Shown in pieces: positions 29,297 to 38,414 of a DNA stretch of 64,000 bases (positions within the stretch are counted from its first letter, which is position 1; every line of letters begins with the position of its first letter). Position numbers and translations under genes: made by a program. This DNA is from Fuerstiella sp. (lineage in GTDB: Bacteria > Planctomycetota > Planctomycetia > Planctomycetales > Planctomycetaceae). The notes below the pieces were generated by a model. That model was not told the DNA's origin. It worked only from the letters and a program-made list of their open reading frames with translations, and searched no databases. Location of the stretch: assembly GCA_014238335.1 (NCBI GenBank), contig JABABI010000023.1, forward strand, positions 19,757 through 83,756. Reading direction: 5' to 3'.

Positions 29297-31987
29297 ATGA
29301 AGCAACTGACCGCCCTATTGCCGCTGTTCACACTCTTCTGTGGCATCCTGGCGCCTGTGACAGCCGCAGAATTGCAGCTGAACAAGGGCGACCATGTTTG
29401 CCTTGTTGGGAACGCACTTGGCGAACGACTGCAGCACCGCAATCACTGGGAAACGGTACTGCATCAGTCATACCCGGAACTGGAACTGGCCGTTCGGAAC
29501 CTGTGCTTCCCCGGCGATGAGCCGTTTGAACGCATTCGTTCCATGGCCTTCGGTGATCCGGACAGCCACCTGACGCACAGCAAAGCTGATGTCGTAGTGT
29601 ACTTCTTTGGTTTCAACGAATCGTTTAACGGCGATCAGGGCCTGACCGAATTTGCGGAGCAGATGTTCAAGCTGGTACAGGAAACCCAGGGTAAGAACTA
29701 CAGCGGCAAAGGCAACGCCCGAGTCGTCCTTGTATCACCCATCGCTTTTGAAGACATCGGTGACCCGAATGTCACGGACGGCACCGAGCAGAACGCCAAC
29801 CTCGCAAAATACACGGCCGCTCTGATGAAAGTGGCTGAAGAATCAGGAGCTGCGTTCGCGGACATTTACACTCCGACAAAGGCCCTCTTTCAAGCGTCCG
29901 GCGCACAGCTCACGCTGAATGGGGCTCACCTGAATGACGCCGGTTACAAGGCGCTGGCTCCGTTGCTGATGAAGGCACTGGGACTGAAAGCAAAGACCGC
30001 TCCGGCCTCCGCAGCTCTGAAGGCAGAAGTCGACGACAAAAACTTCCACTGGTGGCACCGCTATCGGGCCGTGAATGGTTTCTCCATCTATGGCAAACGA
30101 GGTCTGGCCGGTACTGACGGCACCTACAACAACCGCGACGTCATGGAACGTGAACGAGCTATTCTGGATGAGATGACGGCAAACCGAGACCAGCGAATCT
30201 GGGCCGTTGCCCAGGGCAAGTCAGTCGCCGACAAGTGCGACGACAGCAACACTCTGCCCTTTATCACAGTAAAGACCAACGTCGGCGGAGCAAACGACAA
30301 GCAACGAAAGGCCGGCAAGCTTGGCACGCTGGATTACCTGTCCGGTGCCGAGCAGCAAAAACTGTTCAAGATGGCCGATGGTTACGAAATCCAGCTGGTC
30401 GCATCAGAAGAAGACTTTCCGGAACTGGCGAACCCGGTTTCACTGAACTTCGACAACAAGGGTCGCTTGTGGGTCACAACAATGCAGTCGTACCCGCACT
30501 GGCAGCCGAAAACAGAAATGCAGGACAAGGTTTTGATCCTGACGGATGAAAACATGGACGGTCGTGCCGACAAATGTACGGTCTTCGCTGACGGACTGCA
30601 TCAGCCGACCGGTTTTGAAATCGGCCACGGCGGAGCGTACATCGCTCAGCAACCTGACATCCTGTTTATGACAGACACCGATGGCGACGACGTGGCAGAT
30701 ACCAGCATTCGCAAGCTGGTTGGTTTTGACACCGCAGACTCGCATCACGGCATCTCCGCTTTTGAGTGGGGTCCCGGGGGAGCCCTGTACTTCAACGAAG
30801 GCACGTTCAAGTACTCTCAGGTGGAAAGCCCATACGGTCTGACCCGAATGCATGAAGCCGGCGTCTGGCGTTACAACGCTCGCACAGAAGACTTCGGTAC
30901 CCACGTTTCGCTGCCGTTCGCCAATCCGTGGGGCCACGTGTACGACAAATGGGGTCAGGACTTCGTTTCCGATGCGTCACCCGGATTTAATTTCTGGGCA
31001 ACACCGATCAGCGGCCGAGTCGAGTATCCAGCTAAGCACGCTGGCGGATCATTTAACGACAGCGTCAATAACTTCAAGGACACGGCTCTGCGAGGTCGCG
31101 ACGCTTATCCTCGCTTCATCGTCAAACGAACACGACCGTCGGCGGGCAACGAACTGGTGTCCAGCCGCCACTTTAAGCCGAGAGACCAGGGGGATTTCCT
31201 GCTGTGCAACGTCATCGGGGAACGCTCCATTCTACAGCATTCTGTGCAGGAAGTTGGCAGCGGATTTGAGGGAACTGAAAAACCACCGTTGCTGTTCTGC
31301 GAAGACGGCAACTTCCGCCCCATTGATATTCAGTTCGCACCGGACGGCACCTTGTACATCTGTGACTGGCACAATGCTCTGATCGGTCACCTGCAGCACA
31401 ACCTGCGTGAACCCAATCGTGACCACCAGCACGGTCGCATCTGGCGAGTCATCTGTACGGGTCGTGACCTGGTGAAGCCTCCGGCGATTGCCGGAGAACC
31501 AATTCCTGCCGTGCTGGATGCTCTGAAAGAATACGAAGACCGAACTCGTTATCGAGCGCGCCGTGAACTGGCCGAGCGTGCCAGCGATGATGTCATTCCT
31601 GCCGTGCAGAAGTGGGTGACAGGACTGGACAAATCTGACGATGGCTACACACACCAGACCCTGGAAGCAAACTGGGTACTGCAGTCCCACAACGCCGTCG
31701 ACATGGATCTGCTGACATCCGCCCTGAACGCAGACGACCATCACAGCCGGGCGGCAGCCACACGCATCTTGTGTTACATGCGTGACAAAGTGCCGAACGC
31801 TCTGAAGCTGATCCACGAACGTATCAACGACGATCACGGACTTGTTCGCCTGGAAGCCGTGCGAGCCTGCAGTTTCTTCGACAGCGAAGACGCCATTGAA
31901 ACCGTTCTGGACGTGCTGAACCACGACGTCGACGGGTACCTGCAGTACACGCTCGATGAAACGATGCGGCATCTCGAAAACCTGTAA
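29297..31987 (+). CDS. SGNH-like plus PVC dehydrogenase/HEAT protein
   Basis: This 896-residue exported protein starts at ATG 29297 with a signal peptide (LTALLPLFTLFCGILAPVTAA). Residues 25-230 form an SGNH/GDSL-hydrolase-like domain, but block I reads GNALGE without the usual catalytic Ser and the last block reads NGAHLNDAG, so it is probably not an active esterase. A PVC-type membrane-bound dehydrogenase (TIGR02604-like) propeller follows from about 360 (GYEIQLVASEEDFPELANP), with NPWGHVYDKWGQDFVSDAS near 545. HEAT-like helices end the protein from about 735. The CxxCH domain usually found at the C terminus is absent here and is supplied by the next gene, 108 bases on. Confidence 0.88.
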   Translation: MKQLTALLPLFTLFCGILAPVTAAELQLNKGDHVCLVGNALGERLQHRNHWETVLHQSYPELELAVRNLCFPGDEPFERIRSMAFGDPDSHLTHSKADVVVYFFGFNESFNGDQGLTEFAEQMFKLVQETQGKNYSGKGNARVVLVSPIAFEDIGDPNVTDGTEQNANLAKYTAALMKVAEESGAAFADIYTPTKALFQASGAQLTLNGAHLNDAGYKALAPLLMKALGLKAKTAPASAALKAEVDDKNFHWWHRYRAVNGFSIYGKRGLAGTDGTYNNRDVMERERAILDEMTANRDQRIWAVAQGKSVADKCDDSNTLPFITVKTNVGGANDKQRKAGKLGTLDYLSGAEQQKLFKMADGYEIQLVASEEDFPELANPVSLNFDNKGRLWVTTMQSYPHWQPKTEMQDKVLILTDENMDGRADKCTVFADGLHQPTGFEIGHGGAYIAQQPDILFMTDTDGDDVADTSIRKLVGFDTADSHHGISAFEWGPGGALYFNEGTFKYSQVESPYGLTRMHEAGVWRYNARTEDFGTHVSLPFANPWGHVYDKWGQDFVSDASPGFNFWATPISGRVEYPAKHAGGSFNDSVNNFKDTALRGRDAYPRFIVKRTRPSAGNELVSSRHFKPRDQGDFLLCNVIGERSILQHSVQEVGSGFEGTEKPPLLFCEDGNFRPIDIQFAPDGTLYICDWHNALIGHLQHNLREPNRDHQHGRIWRVICTGRDLVKPPAIAGEPIPAVLDALKEYEDRTRYRARRELAERASDDVIPAVQKWVTGLDKSDDGYTHQTLEANWVLQSHNAVDMDLLTSALNADDHHSRAAATRILCYMRDKVPNALKLIHERINDDHGLVRLEAVRACSFFDSEDAIETVLDVLNHDVDGYLQYTLDETMRHLENL

Positions 31988-32095
31988 TCCCGCAACCACT
32001 GCGGAGGATGGCAAGAGGAATTCAGGAAGCCCCGCGCTGATGAAATGTCGGGCTTTTGTTGTCTCAACCAGGATGATTTGTTTGGAATGTTTGGA

Positions 32096-34000
32096 ATGTC
32101 CCGGTACATGCTTATTGCTCTGGTCCTTGCGCAGTCTGCGATTGCTCAGGATCATACTCATGAACATCATGAAGACGGCGAACAGAAAATCGAACGCCCC
32201 AAAATCCTGCTCGACAAGAGTGCCCGCATCGTTGAGTACCAGTTGAAGCGGCTGGACAACGCTCGCCTGTTGCTGGTGGAAACAGCGACCGACGATCCGA
32301 AGTACGTTCCGGTCTTCAAAGCCATCCTGCTGCGGCCGGGTCTGTCACGACAGAACCGCGAGCAGTCGCTCAACGGATTGGTCGCCATCAACAAAACGGA
32401 CACCGCCACCGAGCTGCTGTCGGCGCTGGAATCCTTAAATGATGGAGACAGGGATCAGCAGCGAGTTGGCCGGCAGTTGTCGGGAATCCTGCTGACTCAT
32501 TCCCGTGATGTCCTGGCGGCACGAACCGATGATCTGAAGAAGGCGATGTCTTCCGACAGTAGTGTGCTGCGTGCCACCGGTTACGCGGGACTGGTCGTCG
32601 CCGGTCAGACCGCAGCGGCGTGGCAACAGGCTGAATCGAATGCAGCATCTCGACTGGCATATCTTTCCGCCGTGTCACTGGTGCCTGCGGGTGAAACAAG
32701 AAATGCGTTGCGAGCAAACGTGGTGGCCTCGCTCGACGCGGCGCAGCCAAAGGCTGTGCGATCCAGTGCGATTGGTGCCCTGACGACGATTTCTGCGGAT
32801 CAAACAGACAGCTTCACCAGACTGGCAGAGTTCGTTTCGTCCGACAGTTTGCGCACTCCGGCCGTCCGCAGCCTGCTGAAGATTCCGGATGCAGCTCGTG
32901 GCACAGAAACATCAAAACAACTTGTCGCCGTGCTGGTGAAACACGCCGAGACGACTCCAGCGGCGCAGCGAACAACGGGCGAATTCCTTGATGCCATGCA
33001 GCTGGCGGACGAACTTTTGCGAAAGCTGCCAGCGGCGGAATCCAAACGTTACCGGCAACGTCTGCGAGACGTTACCGTTCGAGTTGTCCGGCTGCACACC
33101 GTCGAAGAAGAAATGCGATACGACAAACCGTTCTTTGCCGTCGAAGCGGGGCGTTCCGTGCAGGTCGTGCTGGAAAACGAAGACCTGATGCCGCACAACC
33201 TTGTCATCACCAGAACCGGCAAGCTGAAGGAAGTCGCTCTGGCCGGAGCGGAACTCGGAACAACACCGGGACTCGATGGAAAGCTATACGTGCCCGACAG
33301 TCCGGATGTGCTGTTCTCAACGAGCATGGTCAACGCAGGCAAGCGTGAAGTGTTGACGTTCACGGCACCGACGGAACCTGGCGAATACCCATACGTCTGC
33401 TCGTTTCCTCGTCACTGGATGCGAATGTACGGAGTGATGGTCGTGGTACCCGATCTGGACGCATGGCAACGCAACCCCACCACGCCGAAAGATCCACTGG
33501 GCAACAATCGTGCGTTCGTGAAGAACTGGAAACAGACCGACTTCGACACAGCCAAACTGGCCGACAGCCTGCGTGGGCGCAGTCCGCAGATCGGAGCCAA
33601 ACTGTTCAAGGATGCGACATGTCTAGGGTGCCACAAGATGAAAAACGAAGGCGGAGCTGTCGGTCCCGATCTCACCGACGTGCTGAAGCGCTGGAAGGGT
33701 GACCGCTACGGAATCCTGCGTGAGATCATTGATCCGAGCTACAAGATTGATCCGAAGTACGCGGTCAAAATCGTAATCGATGTTGATGGCCTGACCACCT
33801 CAGGAATCGTGACCGCTGAAGACAACAAGTCCATTTCAATTCTGGTGAATCCCGAAGTGCCGAAACCAAAGGTCATTCTGAAAGACAACATCGAAGAAAT
33901 CATTCCCTCAACAACTTCAATGATGCCCAAGGCGCTGCTGGATAAATTCACGACCGACGAAATCATGGAAATCCTGAGCTACATCACAGCCGGGGAATGA
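32096..34000 (+). CDS. HEAT, cupredoxin and cytochrome c protein
   Basis: This 634-residue exported protein has a signal peptide (YMLIALVLAQSAIA). Next come a His-rich stretch (DHTHEHHED) and alpha-helical HEAT-like repeats to about 330. An azurin/plastocyanin-like domain has plausible copper ligands: His in MPHN near 365, then Cys, His and Met in VCSFPRHWMRM near 435-445. A planctomycete-type cytochrome c domain (TIGR02603-like) has CLGCH near 508-512. Electrons could pass from the neighbouring dehydrogenase-like protein to copper and then heme, or the reverse; that path is inferred. Several ATGs lie within 20 codons, and 32096 is chosen for the cleanest leader. Confidence 0.85.
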   Translation: MSRYMLIALVLAQSAIAQDHTHEHHEDGEQKIERPKILLDKSARIVEYQLKRLDNARLLLVETATDDPKYVPVFKAILLRPGLSRQNREQSLNGLVAINKTDTATELLSALESLNDGDRDQQRVGRQLSGILLTHSRDVLAARTDDLKKAMSSDSSVLRATGYAGLVVAGQTAAAWQQAESNAASRLAYLSAVSLVPAGETRNALRANVVASLDAAQPKAVRSSAIGALTTISADQTDSFTRLAEFVSSDSLRTPAVRSLLKIPDAARGTETSKQLVAVLVKHAETTPAAQRTTGEFLDAMQLADELLRKLPAAESKRYRQRLRDVTVRVVRLHTVEEEMRYDKPFFAVEAGRSVQVVLENEDLMPHNLVITRTGKLKEVALAGAELGTTPGLDGKLYVPDSPDVLFSTSMVNAGKREVLTFTAPTEPGEYPYVCSFPRHWMRMYGVMVVVPDLDAWQRNPTTPKDPLGNNRAFVKNWKQTDFDTAKLADSLRGRSPQIGAKLFKDATCLGCHKMKNEGGAVGPDLTDVLKRWKGDRYGILREIIDPSYKIDPKYAVKIVIDVDGLTTSGIVTAEDNKSISILVNPEVPKPKVILKDNIEEIIPSTTSMMPKALLDKFTTDEIMEILSYITAGE

Positions 34001-34493
34001 GAACCACCGGCAGAGCCAGCGTGGATGGCCGTAGGAGGCTGCCGCAATACAAACGTGCCGCGCGAGCGGGTGGGTCATTTGCGATTGAGAAGCACACTTG
34101 CCTGCACTGCGTGCTCGTACAAATACTGCAATGCTTCAGGAGTGCTCATAACACTGTTGATGGTTTACGGCCGATGAAAAACTGTCATCGTTTGAGTAGG
34201 GTCCGCTGTGCGGACCACTTCACTATTCACCCGCATGCACCATCGTGTTTGCCCTTTCCCGGGAGACTTTGCTGCGCCCCGGTTTAAGGTCCCGCCTGCG
34301 ACCTTGTAGCGGCACTTGTTCGGCATCACTTTCGTTGGTGGGTAGCCCAGTTGGCTTCGCAACCTCTGGATGCCGCAGGCACAGGAGGCTGTGACAGAAA
34401 GATCTTGCGACAATTGATGCGGCAGAGCGTTGTTGTTCGATTGGTCCAGCGGACCCTGCGCTGGTGCTCACTCTTGCCGAACGGTCGCCGCTG
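34001..34493. other. Intergenic region with dispersed repeat
   Basis: The gap lies between two converging genes. It holds the palindromic repeat at 34194-34239 and a hairpin CGATGA/TCATCG just before it. The ORFs reading through it on the minus strand include the repeat-encoded VRTADPT and are not considered genes. Confidence 0.6.
34194..34239 (+). repeat. Palindromic dispersed repeat, copy 3 (long form)
   Basis: This shares 43 of 46 positions with the minus strand of 3597-3642, including the GGTCCGCTGTGCGGACC hairpin and the non-palindromic tail ACTTCACTATTCAC. Both long copies lie in intergenic DNA, about 30 kb apart and in opposite orientation. Confidence 0.85.
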
Positions 34494-35993
34494 CTACCGC
34501 AACAGCCGACGTGTTGTGATTTTCTGCGATGTCGCGTCCAGATGGAACGACAGTCGCATTCGACCGCCTTCGCTCTGGATGCGGTGAATGCGAAGTGGCG
34601 GAATTCTGTCGTCGATGTGACGCAGATCCACCGTTCTGGGCAGTTCCGATGGAGGAACGCGTTCAACCATTTGGGGCGTCTGGGCGCCGATCAGCTTAGT
34701 CCATGCGTCAGGAACAGCGTTGCTGTCGGCAGGTGCGATGGTAATCCGCCGCAGAGCGATCGTCCATTTCTCATCGGCCTCACCCTGACCACCCAACACA
34801 ATCCTCATCTGCTGCATCTGGCTTGGCGGGCCCAGTTTCGGCAGAACTTGAAACCGGACTGTCAGCGTCAGCTGTCCCGCCTCAAAGGCCACGGACACAG
34901 GCTCAGATTCAGCCAGCTTCAGCGAAAAGATCAACGGTTCAACAGACGATTCTGCCGGCCATTGCAGCAACTGAAGCAGTGCCTGCGGGTCGTCCTTTGC
35001 GTTCTGAACGGTCAGTGCCGCCTGCTGCAGCGCAGTATCCACAATCGTCAGTCCACCCAAAGACTGACCATCAAGCCAGCGGTTGATGCTGCCCTGCGAA
35101 AATGTCACGGCGACCGCATCGTTGTCCTGCAGGTCTGTCGTGAGAGTCCGGCCGGTGGGCGTCGCATGCTGTTTCGTCGATGGGCTGGATGCCGACATAG
35201 AAAAACTGTTTGCGGTTGAGCGGGTCGCCCATGAAATCTGCTGGTCCCCCGAAATTCGGGTGATCGACCGCCGAAGATCCTGCCATTTCCTGTTGAGCTC
35301 AGCTAGTTGGCCATCAACTCGTTTATTGATCTTCGGCAAAACGTCGTCAGCAACCTGCCGCACAACGATGGCATCCGAAGTCGGCATTCGCCGAATGACT
35401 TCGTTCCGTGCAATTCGATCTCCGATACGGCCGAGCAGCGGCACACCCGACGCAATGCTGTTGACGGCCTGAGGAAACTGCCTGGCCTGCAGACTGCCGT
35501 AGGCCGGTTTCGTCAGAAACCTAGCGCCATCAAAGAACACCGGCTTCGTCACACGGAACGTATGATTCCCGAGGGTCGCCACTCGCGCCTGAGACGTGAG
35601 CCCAACCGTATTACTGGAAACAGCGCCGATCGAAACAATGTGCAGCCGAGCCGTCCCCGTGCCTTCAACCGACTTCAACTGGACGGATGTCGTCGTCGTC
35701 TGAACACCGTGCACGTCTGCCTCCATGACCTGCGTGGTAACGTCGTTGCTTTCGACGGTCTGCCGCTCGACGAAGCGGCTCAGCACATCCGTGCGAACTG
35801 TCAGAGAAAAATTGTTGACGAGCGATCCTGTCACGTCGGCACGCGGAGCGGCATCGTACGACGGTATCGTAAGCGAGGGCGTCGCCTCAAACGTCTGCCC
35901 ATATGACGATGGAAGCGATGCGCTGAACTGCAGCGTGGCCAGCAATACGCTGAGTTGCAATCGTACCTGTAGCAAAATACGTGTGAGTCGCAT
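34494..35993 (-). CDS. Unknown secreted protein
   Basis: This 499-residue exported protein has a signal-like N terminus (RLQLSVLLATLQFSASLPSS) from ATG 35993. The body is rich in beta-type alternation with a Ser/Thr-rich segment near 295-330 and no Cys residues; the C-terminal half has regular strands (EPVSVAFEAGQLTLTVRFQV). No recognised domain, heme or metal motif was seen. The frame is open further upstream without a leader, so the start is inferred from the signal peptide. It converges on the cytochrome gene and is divergent from the polysaccharide cluster. Confidence 0.75.
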   Translation of the reverse strand: MRLTRILLQVRLQLSVLLATLQFSASLPSSYGQTFEATPSLTIPSYDAAPRADVTGSLVNNFSLTVRTDVLSRFVERQTVESNDVTTQVMEADVHGVQTTTTSVQLKSVEGTGTARLHIVSIGAVSSNTVGLTSQARVATLGNHTFRVTKPVFFDGARFLTKPAYGSLQARQFPQAVNSIASGVPLLGRIGDRIARNEVIRRMPTSDAIVVRQVADDVLPKINKRVDGQLAELNRKWQDLRRSITRISGDQQISWATRSTANSFSMSASSPSTKQHATPTGRTLTTDLQDNDAVAVTFSQGSINRWLDGQSLGGLTIVDTALQQAALTVQNAKDDPQALLQLLQWPAESSVEPLIFSLKLAESEPVSVAFEAGQLTLTVRFQVLPKLGPPSQMQQMRIVLGGQGEADEKWTIALRRITIAPADSNAVPDAWTKLIGAQTPQMVERVPPSELPRTVDLRHIDDRIPPLRIHRIQSEGGRMRLSFHLDATSQKITTRRLLR

Positions 35994-36451
35994 CAGATGG
36001 AAACGTATGAAAAGGCAGAGTGTAGGAAGAGTCCCCGGACGGTCGGCCACATGCAGCGCCTTAACGGCAGCCAAAACTTCTCGGACCTGATTTCGACAAT
36101 CAGTACTCCTAGCTGTCAGCATACGCAACGCCACAAAACCGGGCCACAAATTTCCCGTCCCCCGACGAAAATCTCCGGTGACCCATTCCGTTCATCCTGA
36201 AAAGTCTCACCCAACACGTGTCGAATTCGCGCCTCGCCTTTCATTTTACACACACCACCCACACCCCCTAAGCCTTCTGTTCTTTTTAAAAACAACATTG
36301 GCCCCTTTTCTGTATTCGAGTACAAGCGAGCAGTCCAGGTGCTCACACACAGCAAAGGGGTCAGGAACCAGTGGTCGGTACGGTGCCTTGCACTCTTGGT
36401 TCCTGCCCTTTTTTCAAGCCCCATTTTCTAATCAGGTCGAAGGAGCGACTT
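35994..36451. other. Upstream region of the polysaccharide cluster
   Basis: About 460 bases between divergent genes. The stretch 36200-36300 is C/A- and T-rich. The notable element is the long hairpin with T-run at 36354-36414, 37 bases before the first gene of the cluster. The promoter of the cluster should lie upstream of it. Confidence 0.6.
36354..36414 (+). promoter_or_regulatory. Leader hairpin with T-run, attenuator candidate
   Basis: Arms AAAGGGGTCAGGAACCA (36354-36370) and TGGTTCCTGCCC (36397-36408) pair, with an inner GTG/CAC pairing in the 26-base loop, and the right arm runs into TTTTTT (36409-36414). This is the form of a rho-independent terminator, yet it sits just upstream of the GT2 ribosome binding site and not after a rightward gene. 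It could terminate or attenuate transcription into the cluster. The arm GGGGTCAGGAACC is also typical of REP-like palindromes, so a transposon-related origin is possible. Confidence 0.55.
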
Positions 36452-37612
36452 ATGGCATGGCTACTGTTGGCGGTTTCGACGTTCATCCTGTATTGGATCT
36501 ACGATGGCTACGGACGGTTCCTGCAGTTGTGCGTCGCTGTTCAGCGTGCCGTTGTGCGCCCCGCTGCGCGGGATGCAGCCGCAGAACATCCATGGCCGGA
36601 AATGACCGTTCTGTTGACTGTGCATAACGAAGAAGCCGTCATTCACCAGCGAATCACGAATACTCTATCCTGCGACTACCCCGCCAATCTCCTGAAAGTG
36701 CTGGTTGCTTCAGACGGATCTACGGACCGGACCAGTGAAATCGTGCGAACGTTCGACGATGAGCGTGTCACATTGATGGAAACACCAGGGCTGGGAAAAA
36801 CGGGAACTCAGAACGAAGCGCTTCAAAACGTGAGCTCGGACATCGTGGTCTTCACGGATGCAGATATCGTTTTTGACGACGGATTCCTGCAGCGAGTTGC
36901 GGAACGATTTCATGATCCTCGGGTGGGAGCCGTCGATGGACGGCTGATGTATTCGCAAAACGCCGCCGATGCGAACACGACCAGCCAGGGATTTTATTGG
37001 AATTATGAGATGAAGGTGCGTCATCTGGAATCTCAGCTGGGCTGGCTGGCGGTGGTCGCGGGAGCTTCCTTTGCCGTGCGTCGTGAGTTGCTGCAGACGA
37101 TGGACCCGTCAATTGGCGAGGACTGCATTGTGCCGCTCGACGTCGTGCAGCAGGGCTATCTGGTTGTACACGAACCTCTGGCAAAAGCGTTTGACGAGTT
37201 CGAGGAAGGGTCCGGAATTACCTTGCGGCGACGCATTCGCCAGACCCTGCGAAACTGGCAGGGCACGTGGTCTCGGCCCGCTCTGCTAAACCCGCTGCTT
37301 CATCCCTGGTACGCCCTCGCGTTGTGGTCTCACAAGCTGTTGAAGTGGCTTTCACCTGTATTCCTGCTGGTTGCATTGATTGCATCGTGCTGGCTGCTGG
37401 TGACGGCGCCCGGCGCGTTTTCTACAGCTGCGGCCATGCCGTATTTAACGCTGTTCGCCATGGCCGGACTCGGCTGGCTGGCCTCTGGTTGCGGATTTAC
37501 CATTCCAGGTACGGGAGTGGCATTCAGTTTTTTGTTGGCGAATACGGCCTTTCTCATCGGAATTGTGCGGGCCACTCTGGGACGCAGAATTCACGCCTAC
37601 CGAAACGCATAA
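36452..37612 (+). CDS. Family 2 glycosyltransferase, membrane-bound
   Basis: This 386-residue GT2 enzyme has one N-terminal membrane helix (AWLLLAVSTFILYWIYDGY) and hydrophobic helices after 283. Catalytic features: LLTVHNEE (54-61), VASDGSTDRT (85-94), the metal-binding DAD at 136-138, GED at 222-224 (acceptor base) and RNWQGTW (267-273), which stands in for the QxxRW motif of processive synthases. A GAAGGAG ribosome binding site 7 bases upstream fixes ATG 36452. It is the first gene of the polysaccharide cluster and probably transfers an activated sugar onto a lipid-linked or growing chain at the inner membrane. Confidence 0.92.
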   Translation: MAWLLLAVSTFILYWIYDGYGRFLQLCVAVQRAVVRPAARDAAAEHPWPEMTVLLTVHNEEAVIHQRITNTLSCDYPANLLKVLVASDGSTDRTSEIVRTFDDERVTLMETPGLGKTGTQNEALQNVSSDIVVFTDADIVFDDGFLQRVAERFHDPRVGAVDGRLMYSQNAADANTTSQGFYWNYEMKVRHLESQLGWLAVVAGASFAVRRELLQTMDPSIGEDCIVPLDVVQQGYLVVHEPLAKAFDEFEEGSGITLRRRIRQTLRNWQGTWSRPALLNPLLHPWYALALWSHKLLKWLSPVFLLVALIASCWLLVTAPGAFSTAAAMPYLTLFAMAGLGWLASGCGFTIPGTGVAFSFLLANTAFLIGIVRATLGRRIHAYRNA

Positions 37613-37929
37613 AGTTCCGGTTCTGCCCGTTTGACGATTACGCAGGCATCAACCAGCAGAATCTGCCGACTGAGGCTAAAACAGCAACGCTGGAAGCGAC
37701 CGTGGCCACGCAACACTCCGCTCCCGGAACTCAGGCGGCTGATTGGTGTTGGCCCGGATTTCTGCATGGGATACTCTTCACAACGCACTTTTCAGCATTG
37801 AACAACCTGGGCCGTCTTCGACGGTCAATTCCAGCCAACCTTCGTAAGCATAAACCTGACACAACTACTGGTTGCGGGCAGGGAGCTTTGCTGATTTTAT
37901 CAACCGCCGACATCAGGGACTGTGACGCA
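37613..37929. other. Intergenic gap inside the cluster
   Basis: About 317 bases after the GT2 gene. The frame of the next small gene is open across it but with no start features or protein-like bias that could be defended. No hairpin or repeat stood out. Confidence 0.45.
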
Positions 37930-38328
37930 ATGTCGACGCAAACCAGAATCTCACGAGACGCTCTGCACGAATTCCTCGATGGCGGGGACGTACTGGTTAA
38001 CTTTACGTCAGAAGCGATTGCCCATGCCGAGTCCACCGTCTCCTTGTCAGCCGACGGTACGGCGAAGCTGGTGACCGGTACTGCGTATCCGGTTTCCGCA
38101 ATCGCAGACGCAAAGGGCATTGCTCGATTACTGACCTCCGGTGTCGGACGTTTTGTCGTAGCGTCAGACGGGCAAAGCAATGTGGCAGAATTTGTCACGC
38201 AGCTGGAGGCACGGAATATTTCGCATGTGGTCTGCGTGCTGGAAGAAGCGTGCGATGCGGATGCGTTTATGGATGAGGAAGATTCTGAAGCTGTCGCCGA
38301 GCGATTACGGCAGCTTGGATATATTTAA
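37930..38328 (+). CDS. Small acidic protein of unknown function
   Basis: This 132-residue soluble protein is acidic at its C terminus (EEACDADAFMDEEDSEAVAE). Its Cys residues are both near the C terminus (VVCVLEEACDAD). Its alternating pattern (SGVGRFVVASDGQSN, ISHVVCVLEEAC) suggests an alpha/beta fold. No family was recognised. It lies 86 bases before the phosphodiesterase-like gene on the same strand. Unlike the genes that follow, it does not end in Ala-Ala. It may be a regulator or accessory of the cluster, but this is only position-based. Confidence 0.55.
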   Translation: MSTQTRISRDALHEFLDGGDVLVNFTSEAIAHAESTVSLSADGTAKLVTGTAYPVSAIADAKGIARLLTSGVGRFVVASDGQSNVAEFVTQLEARNISHVVCVLEEACDADAFMDEEDSEAVAERLRQLGYI

Positions 38329-38414
38329 GAAATACCGGACGGTCTTGGCGGACCGTCGCCAACTCAGCTTGACGCCCCGGGAATGGTCGTCCTTCGAATG
38401 GAACAGGCAACGGA

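Noticed and set aside
34165..34413. Minus-strand ORF containing VRTADPT
   Set aside because: Its coding-like part is the dispersed repeat; a similar string appears on the minus strand at the 3464 copy.
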